Shown: positions 26,434 through 34,825 of the stretch, one piece after another
Layout of the letters: every line of letters starts with the position of its first letter
Numbering within the stretch: position 1 is the first letter of the stretch
DNA from: Nocardia rhamnosiphila NBRC 108938
GTDB lineage: Bacteria > Actinomycetota > Actinomycetes > Mycobacteriales > Mycobacteriaceae
Assembly: GCF_000720425.1 (NCBI RefSeq)
Contig: NZ_JOAJ01000008.1
Span: 124,001 to 188,000 of the forward strand
Direction of reading: 5' to 3'
Length of the DNA stretch: 64,000 bases
Position numbers and translations under genes: made by a program
The notes under the pieces: model-generated
Seen by the model: only the letters and a program-made list of their open reading frames with translations
Databases searched by the model: none
Told to the model about the DNA's origin: nothing

Positions 26434-27908
26434 GACCATTCCTCCACGAGTTCGAGGGAGGGTTCGGGCGGCGGGCCGCCGTGGGTCCACGGGGTCTCCT
26501 CCCGGGGCGGGAGTTTGGCGGGCGGCCCGCCGAAACCGCTGGGGGAGAAGCGGGCGAAGCCGATCGCGTCGCCCTCATCGGGGACACTGCCGACGGCGGG
26601 GTTCTTGCCCTGCCCCATCCCGCTGACCAGTTCCAGCTGGATCACATCCTCCTCCACCGCGACGACTTCGGCCTTCTGCGCGGGCCGATCGATCCGGATC
26701 AGGGTTTCCCCGACGCGGGCCCGGAACGGGTCGGCGGTATGCACCCACAGATAGGGGCGCGGTACCTCGCGGGATTTAGGTTTCGCCCGCCGCTCCGGTT
26801 CGCACCCGCTGACCGTTCCCTGGAACGCTTCCCCGACGAGCCGGTATTCGATCAGGACCCGGGGGTCGTCGAAGGCGCGCTGTGCCTGGAAGGTGTCCAG
26901 TGCCTGCTCCTGCTTGAGCAGCCGCCGGGTCGCCGAAACCGCCGAATCGCGGCGGGCCTGCGGATATCCTTCCGGGATATCGGCCACGAACCAGGAGAAC
27001 GCGGCGCGGTCGTCGGTCCACCGTTTGGCCACGCTCGCGCCTTCCGGCAGGGCGCGCAGCAATTCCACGGCCCGCCACATCAGCCGCCAGGTCGGTTCCA
27101 GTTGCCCGCGTAATGCCTGTTCGAGCCGTTCGGCGGCCACGACCTTGGCCCATTCGTGCTCGGCGCCGTCGTAGGCGGCGATCAAGGGCGCCAGCTCCTC
27201 GTTGTCGAAACCGGGGTCGGTGGCCGGGCCGGCGGGCGGATAGGCCAGCGGATCCTCGGCCAGCGCGGCCGCCTCCGGCCCCGTCATCCCGACGGGCGGG
27301 TCGATCCAGCCGAGCAGCGCGGCGAGATTACCGTCCTCGAGCGCGGACTGTCCGGAGGCCCAGTGGGTGGTGAGTACGGAGGTCATCGCCAGGCACACAC
27401 TGGAACCCGGGAAATCGGTTCGGTCACCGAACCAGGTGAGCCAGCGGCCGAGAAGCGGAAGAGATTCCGGGACCGCGTTCTCGCCCTCGGTGCGATGAAA
27501 CCGCACCGACCGGCCCAGCAGGCGCAGGAATTCGGCGCCGCCGGGATTGGGCACCAGCAGCTGCGGTGCGTCCAGGTAACGCAGGTAGGCCTCGCCGGTC
27601 GATTTCACCGTCAGTTCCTCGGCGTCCTCGCAGAACGACGAGATGTAGGGCAGCACCCGGTCGGCGAAGTGTTCGATGAACCGCAGGCGCAGCACCCGGT
27701 CACGGGGCTGGGCCACGATCAGCACGGTCATATCGTGCGGGGATGATCCGAGCGCGACCGCGAGCGGCGCCGCGGCCTCACCGGCCAGCCGTAGCGGCAC
27801 GAGTACGAGGGGACGGTCCGAGAGATGGTAGTGCCGCCGGTCGGCGATCGGTTCGGCGCGACCGCTGCGTACCGCGGTCACTTTCGCCAGCGCGCTGAGC
27901 ACGCTCAT
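26430..27908 (-). CDS. unrecognised 492-residue protein of the helicase-nuclease operon
   Basis: I do not recognise a family. The N-terminal two thirds are mixed alpha/beta and helical. Residues about 370-450 (RLVGEAFQGTVSGC through RPYLWVHTADPF to KAEVVAVEEDVIQLELVSGM) look like a small beta-barrel, of the kind inserted as the 1B/stalk region in Upf1- and Dna2-like helicases. The C-terminal 45 residues are Pro/Gly-rich. It overlaps both flanking genes by four bases, so it is made with the helicase and nuclease and is likely a structural partner of one of them. No nuclease or NTPase motif is visible. Confidence 0.75.
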   Translation of the reverse strand: MSVLSALAKVTAVRSGRAEPIADRRHYHLSDRPLVLVPLRLAGEAAAPLAVALGSSPHDMTVLIVAQPRDRVLRLRFIEHFADRVLPYISSFCEDAEELTVKSTGEAYLRYLDAPQLLVPNPGGAEFLRLLGRSVRFHRTEGENAVPESLPLLGRWLTWFGDRTDFPGSSVCLAMTSVLTTHWASGQSALEDGNLAALLGWIDPPVGMTGPEAAALAEDPLAYPPAGPATDPGFDNEELAPLIAAYDGAEHEWAKVVAAERLEQALRGQLEPTWRLMWRAVELLRALPEGASVAKRWTDDRAAFSWFVADIPEGYPQARRDSAVSATRRLLKQEQALDTFQAQRAFDDPRVLIEYRLVGEAFQGTVSGCEPERRAKPKSREVPRPYLWVHTADPFRARVGETLIRIDRPAQKAEVVAVEEDVIQLELVSGMGQGKNPAVGSVPDEGDAIGFARFSPSGFGGPPAKLPPREETPWTHGGPPPEPSLELVEEWS

Positions 27909-29002
27909 CGGGCGACCTCCAGGCGCAGTGCCCGCGCCCGGCGGAGCATCTCCGCGATATCGGCGTGTTCGGGGCCCGGGTCCAGGGTGCCGTCGGCCAG
28001 GGCGAGCACCGTGTCGAGGTTGTCGATACCGCCGAGGTCGTCGCATACGCCGCGGCCGAGAGTGTCCACCGAGCCCTGGGTCCGGGCCTCGGAGCGGCAG
28101 GCGAAGGCCAGTTCGCAGCTGGACATGCATTCCGGGGCGTAGCGCGACGGGATCGCCGCGACGGTGCCCGGCAGCCCGTCACCCGGTGTGAACGAGGCGC
28201 CGGGCGGGACCAGATCGAGCAGGGTGTCGATCGAGGTGAGCCGGGACAGCTGGCGTCCGATCACCGCGAGCTGTTTGCGCAGATCCACCAGGGCGGCGGT
28301 CGGGCGGTTGGTGAAATCACGGGCGCACACCAGGATCGAATTGTGCGCGACCAGCTCCGGGGACTGTCCGAGTTCGCGCAACAGCTCCCGCATGGCCAGG
28401 ACGTAGACCGCCGACTGCCGCGCCGCCGAGGCCACCTGCGCGGGATCGGCCTGGCCGTCGACGACGGCGAACGATTTGATCTCCACCACGTGGAACAGCC
28501 CACCGATCTGCAGGGCCACCACATCCGGTTCCAGATAGGCGGTGGCGCCGGCGATCTCCAAGCGCAGCATCGGGTGATCGAACAGGGTGCCCTGGCCCGA
28601 GCTCAGCGCCTGGCCGAGCAGCTGTTTGGTGCGCTGGTAGCGCACCGAATTGCTCGCGTTGTCGCCGACGGTCTCCAGATCGTGGTAGCCGACCTCCGGG
28701 ATGGTCAGCCCGAGCTCTTCGCGCAGCAGCCGCAGTAGTTCGGCGCAGCCGTGCGCCTTCACCATGGCCTCGAAGCTGTTGCCGCGGGTGATCGCGAACG
28801 GCGACTGACCGAATTTCGGCGGGAAGCCCAGTTCCCGGGCGATCACGGTTTTGTCCACCGCCGCGGCGTCCAGCAGCGCCCGGCGCGCGCAGCCCGGATT
28901 GGCGGTGAGCGCCGCGATGGTCCGGGCATTGTGCCGGGTGGCCGGGGCGTCACCGCGCAATTCGTCGAGCCGGTTGGTCAGTGTCTTCTCGGCTAGCGTC
29001 AT
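27905..29002 (-). CDS. RecB/Cas4-type PD-(D/E)XK nuclease with Fe-S cysteines
   Basis: This 365-residue protein carries the RecB-family nuclease motifs: GNSFEAMVKAHG with Glu78, EPD with Asp160, VEIKS with Glu174 and Lys176, and QSAVY (Gln196, Tyr200, the QxxxY motif). Cys38 (NPGCARRAL) and a C-terminal C292-x3-C296-x5-C302 cluster match the layout that holds a 4Fe-4S cluster in Cas4, AddB and Dna2. All catalytic residues are present, so DNA cleavage activity is likely. No cas genes or CRISPR array are nearby. It starts one base after the first gene stops and overlaps the third gene by four bases. Confidence 0.82.
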   Translation of the reverse strand: MTLAEKTLTNRLDELRGDAPATRHNARTIAALTANPGCARRALLDAAAVDKTVIARELGFPPKFGQSPFAITRGNSFEAMVKAHGCAELLRLLREELGLTIPEVGYHDLETVGDNASNSVRYQRTKQLLGQALSSGQGTLFDHPMLRLEIAGATAYLEPDVVALQIGGLFHVVEIKSFAVVDGQADPAQVASAARQSAVYVLAMRELLRELGQSPELVAHNSILVCARDFTNRPTAALVDLRKQLAVIGRQLSRLTSIDTLLDLVPPGASFTPGDGLPGTVAAIPSRYAPECMSSCELAFACRSEARTQGSVDTLGRGVCDDLGGIDNLDTVLALADGTLDPGPEHADIAEMLRRARALRLEVAR

Positions 29003-29003
29003 C

Positions 29004-29786
29004 TCAGGCCCCGTTCCGTCGCCGGTCGGCTACCGCGAGCCGAACGCCGAACAATTGCGCCGCGGGATCCGCCAGTTGCCGCACCGCCCGCTCCGCGGCG
29101 TCGGCCCGCTGCTGTGTGTCGTCGTCTCTGTGCACCTCTAGTTCCCGTTCCGCGGCCGCCCGCACGATCTCCGGGTCGATACTCTTCCCGTCGGTCGCGC
29201 CGGGAATGGACACCGCCAATTGCCACAGCACGCGTTGCCCCGCGGGTGTGCTTCCGTGGTCGATCATGTGCCGGGCCAAGCGGATCGCTCCGGTGAGCAG
29301 GTCCACCCGCGGACTCAACGGCCCGACCATACGCTGTGCCGACGACCAGGTGCTCACTGCCAGCAGGCCGCGGGCCGGGGCCAGCAGATCGGTGGTCATG
29401 GCGGCGCAGATGTAGTACGGGCGGGCGTAGGGCGCCGCCCGGAAGGACCGCTCCTCGTCGCGGCGCAGGCTGGTGAGCCGCGCCGGGACCAGTTCCCCGG
29501 AGAAGAACGCGTCGTGCACGGCGAGTACCAGTTTCGGGGCGGCGGGCACGGACAGCAGGGTGAGCGCGCGATGTACGTGTTCGCGGACCGGTACCGCTGC
29601 CGTCGACTGCCGGGCCGGCGCGGGTGATTCCGGTGCCCCGAGAACCGCGGCGTCCCATTCCGTTTCGGCGGCCCGGAGTTGGGCGCGCAACCGGCGGGCC
29701 GCGGTCCGGTCCCCGGACCCGGCGGCCCGGCGCACCTGCGCGCGTAACTCGGCTATGCGCGCTTCGAGCGCCTCGGCGGTGGGCAT
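29004..29786 (-). CDS. winged-helix-like first protein of the helicase-nuclease operon
   Basis: This 260-residue protein begins with a charged helical stretch likely to form a coiled coil (AEALEARIAELRAQVRRAAG), and residues about 65-135 look like a winged helix (HRALTLLSVPAAPKLVLAVH, then LTSLRRDEERSF and RPYYICAAM). A second helical region ends the protein. It may bind DNA and could be the regulator that reads the four 10-bp repeats in its own promoter; this is inference. ATG at 29786 is chosen because TACATT lies seven bases upstream, giving a leaderless transcript; TTG at 29807 is an alternative. Confidence 0.7.
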   Translation of the reverse strand: MPTAEALEARIAELRAQVRRAAGSGDRTAARRLRAQLRAAETEWDAAVLGAPESPAPARQSTAAVPVREHVHRALTLLSVPAAPKLVLAVHDAFFSGELVPARLTSLRRDEERSFRAAPYARPYYICAAMTTDLLAPARGLLAVSTWSSAQRMVGPLSPRVDLLTGAIRLARHMIDHGSTPAGQRVLWQLAVSIPGATDGKSIDPEIVRAAAERELEVHRDDDTQQRADAAERAVRQLADPAAQLFGVRLAVADRRRNGA

Positions 29787-29793
29787 GGGGTGA

Positions 29794-29822
29794 AATGTAG
29801 GGGGCAATTCCAGGGAAGTCCA
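29794..29822 (-). promoter_or_regulatory. leaderless promoter of the helicase-nuclease operon
   Basis: On the minus strand, TGGACT (29822-29817) and TACATT (29799-29794) are separated by 17 bases, and the ATG at 29786 starts seven bases after the -10 box. This matches an actinobacterial leaderless promoter. Confidence 0.6.
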
Positions 29823-29849
29823 GTGAATGCCAGTATTTGCCGGTATATG
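29810..29849. repeat. four 10-bp direct repeats in the operon promoter
   Basis: Four consecutive 10-mers follow one another without gaps: CCAGGGAAGT, CCAGTGAATG, CCAGTATTTG and CCGGTATATG. They share CC(A/G)G at the start, and all but the first end in TG. They run through the -35 region of the minus-strand operon and end about 55 bp before the divergent ACAD-like gene. The 10-bp period places each unit on the same face of the helix, as expected for cooperative protein binding. Confidence 0.75.
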
Positions 29850-29914
29850 TCGCTGTGCGGGCGAGTTCTCCGGGATCCCCCCGACATACTTTTGGGTATG
29901 TTAGCGTGACGAAT

Positions 29915-31084
29915 ATGGTTGCGGCGGGGTCGAATTGCGCATTCGGTATCGATCAGAACTTTGTCGACGCGCTGGCCGCGCGGGCGCGCGCGGCCGAGGA
30001 GTTACGCAGGCTGCCCGACGAGACGATCGCCGACGCGGTGGCCTCGGAATTTCTCGGCGCGCTGGCGCCGAAACGGTTCGGCGGCCGGGAGGAGAAGTTC
30101 CCCGCCGTACTCGACCCCATCCGCCGCATGGCACACGGATGTGTGTCCAGTGCCTGGACCCTGGGCTTCTACGCACTGCACAACTGGCTACTCGCGCTCT
30201 TTCCCGAGACCGCCCAGCAGGAAGGATACGGTCGCGGACCCTTCCTGTGTCCCGCGCCGCTGGCGCCCACCGGCCGGGGTATCCCCGCCGACGGCGGTGT
30301 GCTGCTGTCGGGCCGCTGGTCCTGGGCCACCGGGGTGATGAGCGGAAACTGGATCATGGTGGGCGCCCTGTGCGGCCCGACCGATGAGCTCTATCTCGCT
30401 CTCGCGTTGCTGCCCGCCGACGGTGTGGTGATCGAGGACGTCTGGCACACCGAGGGGATGCGGGCCACCGGGTCCAACGACGTGATCATCGAGAACCTTC
30501 TCGTACCCGAACACCGGCTGGTGCGGGTGCTCGACATCTACAGCGGCGACACCCCCGGCGCCCGGTTGCACGACGCCACCACCTACCGGTGGCCGCTGGT
30601 ACCGGCGCTGTCGCTGGCGGCGTCCATGCCGGCCCTCGGTGCCGCCGAACGGGCCACCGACATATTCGCCGAACGGCTCGAGGGCCGCATCCTCTACGAG
30701 GGCGGCACCCGCCAGCGGGACAAACCCATGGCCCAGGCGCATCTCGGGCAGGCTCGGGTCCGGTTGCGCGCGTTGCACGGTCTGCTCACCGATACGGTGG
30801 CCGAGATCGAAGGATTGCTCGACGCCGGGACGCCGGTACCGGTACCGGTCCGGGCCGAGGCCCGGCTGGCCGCCGCGCATATCGTGCGGGAGTCCCGGAC
30901 GGTCATCGCCGACCTCCTGCACGCCTCCGGTGCGAGTGTGCACTTCAGCGACCATCCGATGCAGCGGCTGAAACGTGATGTCGACGTATTGAGCGGGCAT
31001 GTGGTCTTCGACTACGACACCGCCCGCGAACTCGCCGGGGCGACCGCGATCGGCCTGAAGGTCCCGCGCGCCGCCATGCTCTGA
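29915..31084 (+). CDS. acyl-CoA dehydrogenase-fold flavin monooxygenase-like protein
   Basis: This protein of about 389 residues has the acyl-CoA dehydrogenase fold of the HsaA/HpaB-type group D flavin monooxygenases: LAPKRFGGREE, then CVSSAWTLGFYALHNW, LSGRWSWATGVMSGNWIMVGA and a helical C-terminal dimerisation half. These enzymes use reduced flavin from a partner reductase to hydroxylate aromatic substrates. No reductase is adjacent. ATG at 29915 or GTG at 29906 could be the start. It is divergent from the helicase-nuclease operon and next to genes for a halogenase, a P450 and a chorismate lyase-like enzyme, so it may act in the same pathway. Confidence 0.75.
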   Translation: MVAAGSNCAFGIDQNFVDALAARARAAEELRRLPDETIADAVASEFLGALAPKRFGGREEKFPAVLDPIRRMAHGCVSSAWTLGFYALHNWLLALFPETAQQEGYGRGPFLCPAPLAPTGRGIPADGGVLLSGRWSWATGVMSGNWIMVGALCGPTDELYLALALLPADGVVIEDVWHTEGMRATGSNDVIIENLLVPEHRLVRVLDIYSGDTPGARLHDATTYRWPLVPALSLAASMPALGAAERATDIFAERLEGRILYEGGTRQRDKPMAQAHLGQARVRLRALHGLLTDTVAEIEGLLDAGTPVPVPVRAEARLAAAHIVRESRTVIADLLHASGASVHFSDHPMQRLKRDVDVLSGHVVFDYDTARELAGATAIGLKVPRAAML

Positions 31085-31250
31085 CGGGTTCGCGGAGGTC
31101 GGCCGACGGAGACCGGGCCGCATCGCCGTCCGGAGGTTCCGGGCGGGGCATCGGCTCGAGCCCCCCGCCGATCTCCCGATCCCGGCGGGCATCAGGCTCA
31201 GGCGCAGTCCCGCGCCCGACTGCCCGGTAGCGACCGACCCATGTTCTGTG

Positions 31251-32492
31251 TCAGGCCGGCGCGGCGGGAGTCGTCCGGCCCTCGCTCGGTGGCGTAGCGG
31301 GCCGCCCCCCGCCGATCTCCGGAACCGGCGGTCGCCGCACACCGAACACGGTCAGCAACGGCCCCGTCATCGCCGTGGTGACCAGGGCCATCAGCACCAG
31401 GACGGAATACAGCCGGGTGTCGATGACGCCCAGCGTCAACCCGACATTGAGGATGACGAGTTCGGTCAGGCCGCGCGTATTCATCAGCGCCGCCAGCGCC
31501 CCCGCGGTGCGGCGGTCCAGACGACACAGCCGGGCGGCGAGATAGGTTCCGCCGATCTTGCCCGCGACGGCCGCGGCCACGATCACCACGGCCTCGACGA
31601 CCGCGGCCCGGTCCAGGCCGCCGAGATCGACGCGCAGCCCCGCGACCACGAAGAATGCCGGCAGGAACAGGCTGCTGACCAGCTGGGCGCCCGGTTCGGC
31701 CCGGGGGCGTTGCGAGCGGGGGAAGATCACACCGAAGAGGAAGGCGCCGAAGATCAGGTGCAGACCCATCCATTCGGTGACGGCGGCGGTGGCCATGGCC
31801 CCGCAGACCGAGACCAGGACCGTCGCCGTCTCACCGCGTTCGGCGGTGACGGCGCGCGCCAGGAGCGGGCGCACGACCCACCACAGCACGGCCACCAGCG
31901 GAACGATCAGCAGCAGCCGCCAGTGGTCGTCGAACTCCGGCCGGGCGGATGCGAAGACCAGGGCCAGCGCACACCACGCGAAGATATCCACCACCGCGGC
32001 GCCGGCCAGCCCGAGCTGGCCGAGGCGCGTGGTGAACAGCCCCCGGTCCTGCAGTATCCGCGCCAGAACGGGGAAAGCGGTGACCGCCAGTGCGCATCCG
32101 AGGAAGAGGGGGAACGCGATCCGGTCGCCGTCGTGGTGGCGGGCGAGCGGCCCGAGCGCGAGGGCACACCCGAGCACGAACGGCGTGACGAACGCGGCGA
32201 CAGCGATCCCCAGGATCGAGCGGCCGCTACCGGCCAAGCGATCCCGGTCGATCTCCAGGCCGGCCAGGAACATGAAGATCACCACGCCGATATCGGCCAG
32301 CGCGGTCAGCTGCGGCTTCACCTCGACCGGGAAGATCGCCTCCGACAGGCCGGCGCCGAGGACAGTGGGCCCGGCCAGGATGCCGGCCGCGATCTCGCCG
32401 ATGACGGCGGGCTGGCCGAGCCGCCGGGCCAACCCGCCGAGCAGGCGGGCGGCCACGATGATGAGGACGAGATCGGCCAGCAAGAAGATCAT
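31251..32492 (-). CDS. cation:proton antiporter (CPA2 type)
   Basis: This 413-residue membrane protein has about twelve to thirteen predicted helices and matches the Na+/H+ exchanger domain of the KefB/NapA-like CPA2 family. Conserved elements include GQPAVIGEIAAGILAGPTVLG at the N-terminus, VVDIFAWCALAL with the ion-binding Asp, and AALMNTRGLTELVILNVGL near the C-terminus. There is no C-terminal TrkA-N domain. It lies 28 bp downstream of the P450 gene on the same strand, so it may be co-transcribed and could export or balance ions for the product of that cluster. Confidence 0.88.
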   Translation of the reverse strand: MIFLLADLVLIIVAARLLGGLARRLGQPAVIGEIAAGILAGPTVLGAGLSEAIFPVEVKPQLTALADIGVVIFMFLAGLEIDRDRLAGSGRSILGIAVAAFVTPFVLGCALALGPLARHHDGDRIAFPLFLGCALAVTAFPVLARILQDRGLFTTRLGQLGLAGAAVVDIFAWCALALVFASARPEFDDHWRLLLIVPLVAVLWWVVRPLLARAVTAERGETATVLVSVCGAMATAAVTEWMGLHLIFGAFLFGVIFPRSQRPRAEPGAQLVSSLFLPAFFVVAGLRVDLGGLDRAAVVEAVVIVAAAVAGKIGGTYLAARLCRLDRRTAGALAALMNTRGLTELVILNVGLTLGVIDTRLYSVLVLMALVTTAMTGPLLTVFGVRRPPVPEIGGGRPATPPSEGRTTPAAPA

Positions 32493-32520
32493 GGGGGTGG
32501 CTCGGCAATCCTGGCAGTGC

Positions 32521-33812
32521 TACATCAGGGGCAGCGGGGGAGCGGGCTCGAAGACCACGGGCAACCCGGCCAGCGCCCGGTGGAACGGCCCCGGCCGCCA
32601 CACCAGTTCCTGCCGGGTGTCCAGGCCCAGATCGGGGATGGCGTTGAGCACGACATCGATCGCGCTGCGTACAGCGGTGCGGGCCAGTGATTGCGCCGGG
32701 CAGGCGTGCGGTCCCACACTCCACGCGAGGTGGGAACGGTTACCGACGAAACTGCCACCGGGGGTGTCGAGGTCGTTGCGGATCTCGGGGTCGTTGTTAC
32801 AGGCCGACAGACTGATGACCACCGGCTGGTGGGCGGGCAGCCAGGTATCGGCGACCGGGATGGGCTGGCGGGGGTAGGTCGTGCAGAAGTTGGCCATCGG
32901 CGGGTCGTTGAAGAGGACGTTGTCGATGGCGTCGTCGGTCGACAGATTGCCCCCGAAAGTATCCCCGGGCCCGTACTGCGGCTCGGTGATCATCAGCAAC
33001 AACGCGTTGGTGATGAGGTTGCGCTGAGCCTCGAAACCGGCCCCGTAGAAGCTCATCAGCTGCGCGAAGACCTCGACATCGTCGAGCGCGGTGGTATGTT
33101 CGGCGAGCCGTGAGGTGGCATCGTCGCCCGGCCGATCACGCTTGAGGTGAATCAGTTCCATCAGCGCGGATTTGAGCATTCCCATGCCCTCCTCGGCCCG
33201 CACCGTGTCGAAGCGCGCGGCCATACCCGCCGCGATCCGCCGGCCGATATCATCGGGGCAGCCGCAGATGTGGTTGATGATCTCCAGCGCCAGGGGGAAG
33301 GCGTACTGATTCATCAGATCGGCGGTGCCGTTCTCACAGAAGTCGTTGATCAACGGCGTGGCGATACGCTCGACGGTATACGGCAACGCGTTGAGGTCCA
33401 CGCCGTCGATACTGTCGGCCGATGCCTGCCGATAGCGGGCGTGGACGTCACCGACGTTGTACCGGGCGGCCGGGAACCATTTCATCATCGGCAGCACCGG
33501 AGAATCCTGCGGCACGGTCTCCTGCCAGTACCGGGGGTCCGCCGGGAAGTGATCGGGGTCGTTGAGGATACGCACGGCGATCTTGTGGTCGATCACCAGT
33601 GTGGCCGGTACTCCGGGCGCCAGATCCACCGGAACCAACGGCCCGAACTGTTCCCGCATCTCGCGGTACGCACGATGGGGGTCCGTGGCGAATTCCTGCG
33701 TGTACATCGGGTAGCGCGGGCTCGGGGGTTCGGCGACCGGTCCGGGAGCTGCGGGATAAGCCCCTGTCGTCATCGACGACTGCGACAGGGGGATACGGCG
33801 TGGTGTGGACAA
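32521..33812 (-). CDS. atypical cytochrome P450 lacking the ExxR motif
   Basis: This 430-residue P450 has the heme loop SVGPHACPAQS with Cys371. Two conserved features are altered: the K-helix ExxR is replaced by N-V-L-F in AIDNVLFNDPP, and the I-helix AGxET motif reads AGFEAQ, without the acid-Thr pair used for oxygen activation. Such exceptions are known in a few actinobacterial families such as CYP157. TTG at 33812, nine bases after TGGAG, is used; ATG at 33773 is an alternative. It is followed at 28 bp by an antiporter gene. It may catalyse an unusual reaction or use a different proton path. Confidence 0.85.
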
Positions 33813-34184
33813 GGGTATGACTCCAGTTACGAGACTCGAACGAGATGGGATTCGGCGCGAGCTCGTCGTGCGGACTCCTGCGCCCTGGCTGTTTGTTCCC
33901 CCACAAATTTCACTGACTGCCGCACGGGCAAACGTGTCGCACGGCCACGGCAGTTTTCGGTGAGGTCGAGTCGTTCGCCATCCCGTTCACGCACCGGTCG
34001 ATCGGTGGTCGGGTATCGCTGTTCGGGACAATTCGCCATGGTGTGCGGCCGTCGGATACGACCGGGTCCATGGAATTGTCACAGCGACAGCCTGTTTCAT
34101 GCGTGCCTCTCGTCAGTTCGGGCAGAACTATAGTCCGCGCAGGCGATATCGCAATCGCTGGGTGGATGCTGGGCGCGGGCCCGA
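33813..34184. other. non-coding stretch between the P450 and UbiC-like genes
   Basis: No convincing gene, hairpin or promoter was found. A 97-residue frame on the minus strand (33910-34203) overlaps the UbiC-like gene end and lacks family features, so it was not called. Confidence 0.4.
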
Positions 34185-34778
34185 TCACTCCGCGCCGGAG
34201 CACACGGAATCGGGTTCGTCATTCCAGTCCAGGCCTTCGCCGTGGTCGGAGTCGTGCTCGGGGGATACGATCCCCGGGTTGAATGTTTCGCGGATGTAGC
34301 AGAGCGGCTGATCGAGATGCAGGACGTAGGCCCGCGCCGCGCACAGGCGCCCATCCGGCCACCGCGCCAGGCCGACCCGCAGGATGCGCCGTCGCTGTGC
34401 GACGCCCCGCGACATCAGACTGCGTCCGATGGGACTGCCGAGATCGTCCACGCCGTAGGTATTCGCCCGCCCCCGCGCGGCGACGACATAGTTCACGGAG
34501 ACGGTCACCTCCCCGTGCACCAGCCGGGATCTGCGGACGAGGACCCGGTCCTGCCCCGACAGTCGGAGCGCGTCGAGCACTGTGCCGGGTAGTCCGGCGG
34601 CGCTCGTGTCGTGCTGGCACACCACCCGGACGCCGAGGTCGGCGTCGACGATCGCTTCCAGCGCCGGAGTGGTGTATCCGTCGTGGGCGAGCAATGTCCG
34701 GGTCAGTGGATCTCGGAAGCCCGGGCCACCGGGCGGGACGGCCCCCGGTGGCCCGGGAAGCAGGGGCGCAGCGGTCAC
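34185..34778 (-). CDS. chorismate pyruvate-lyase-like protein (UbiC/Rv2949c type)
   Basis: This 197-residue protein matches the chorismate lyase fold in length and pattern: SGQDRVLVRRSRLVHG, NYVVAARG, DDLGSPIGRSLMSRG, and near the C-terminus DQPLCYIRETFNP with the conserved Glu. M. tuberculosis Rv2949c (199 residues) makes 4-hydroxybenzoate from chorismate; this protein may make a hydroxybenzoate. The acidic tail after residue 170 is unusual. It lies 47 bp after the halogenase gene on the same strand, so an aromatic acid that is then halogenated is an attractive but unproven idea. Confidence 0.7.
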   Translation of the reverse strand: MTAAPLLPGPPGAVPPGGPGFRDPLTRTLLAHDGYTTPALEAIVDADLGVRVVCQHDTSAAGLPGTVLDALRLSGQDRVLVRRSRLVHGEVTVSVNYVVAARGRANTYGVDDLGSPIGRSLMSRGVAQRRRILRVGLARWPDGRLCAARAYVLHLDQPLCYIRETFNPGIVSPEHDSDHGEGLDWNDEPDSVCSGAE

Positions 34779-34825
34779 TGCCGCCCCCGCATCGGGGTAC
34801 TCATGAGATCGTTCCGAGCTCTCGA

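Noticed and set aside
27905..29002. Assignment of the nuclease as a true Cas4 of a CRISPR system
   Set aside because: No cas1, cas2 or CRISPR repeats are visible in the window, and the gene is fixed in a different operon.
33910..34203. 97-codon minus-strand frame between the UbiC-like and P450 genes, considered as a precursor peptide
   Set aside because: No leader-core pattern, no ribosome binding site, and it overlaps the end of the UbiC-like gene.
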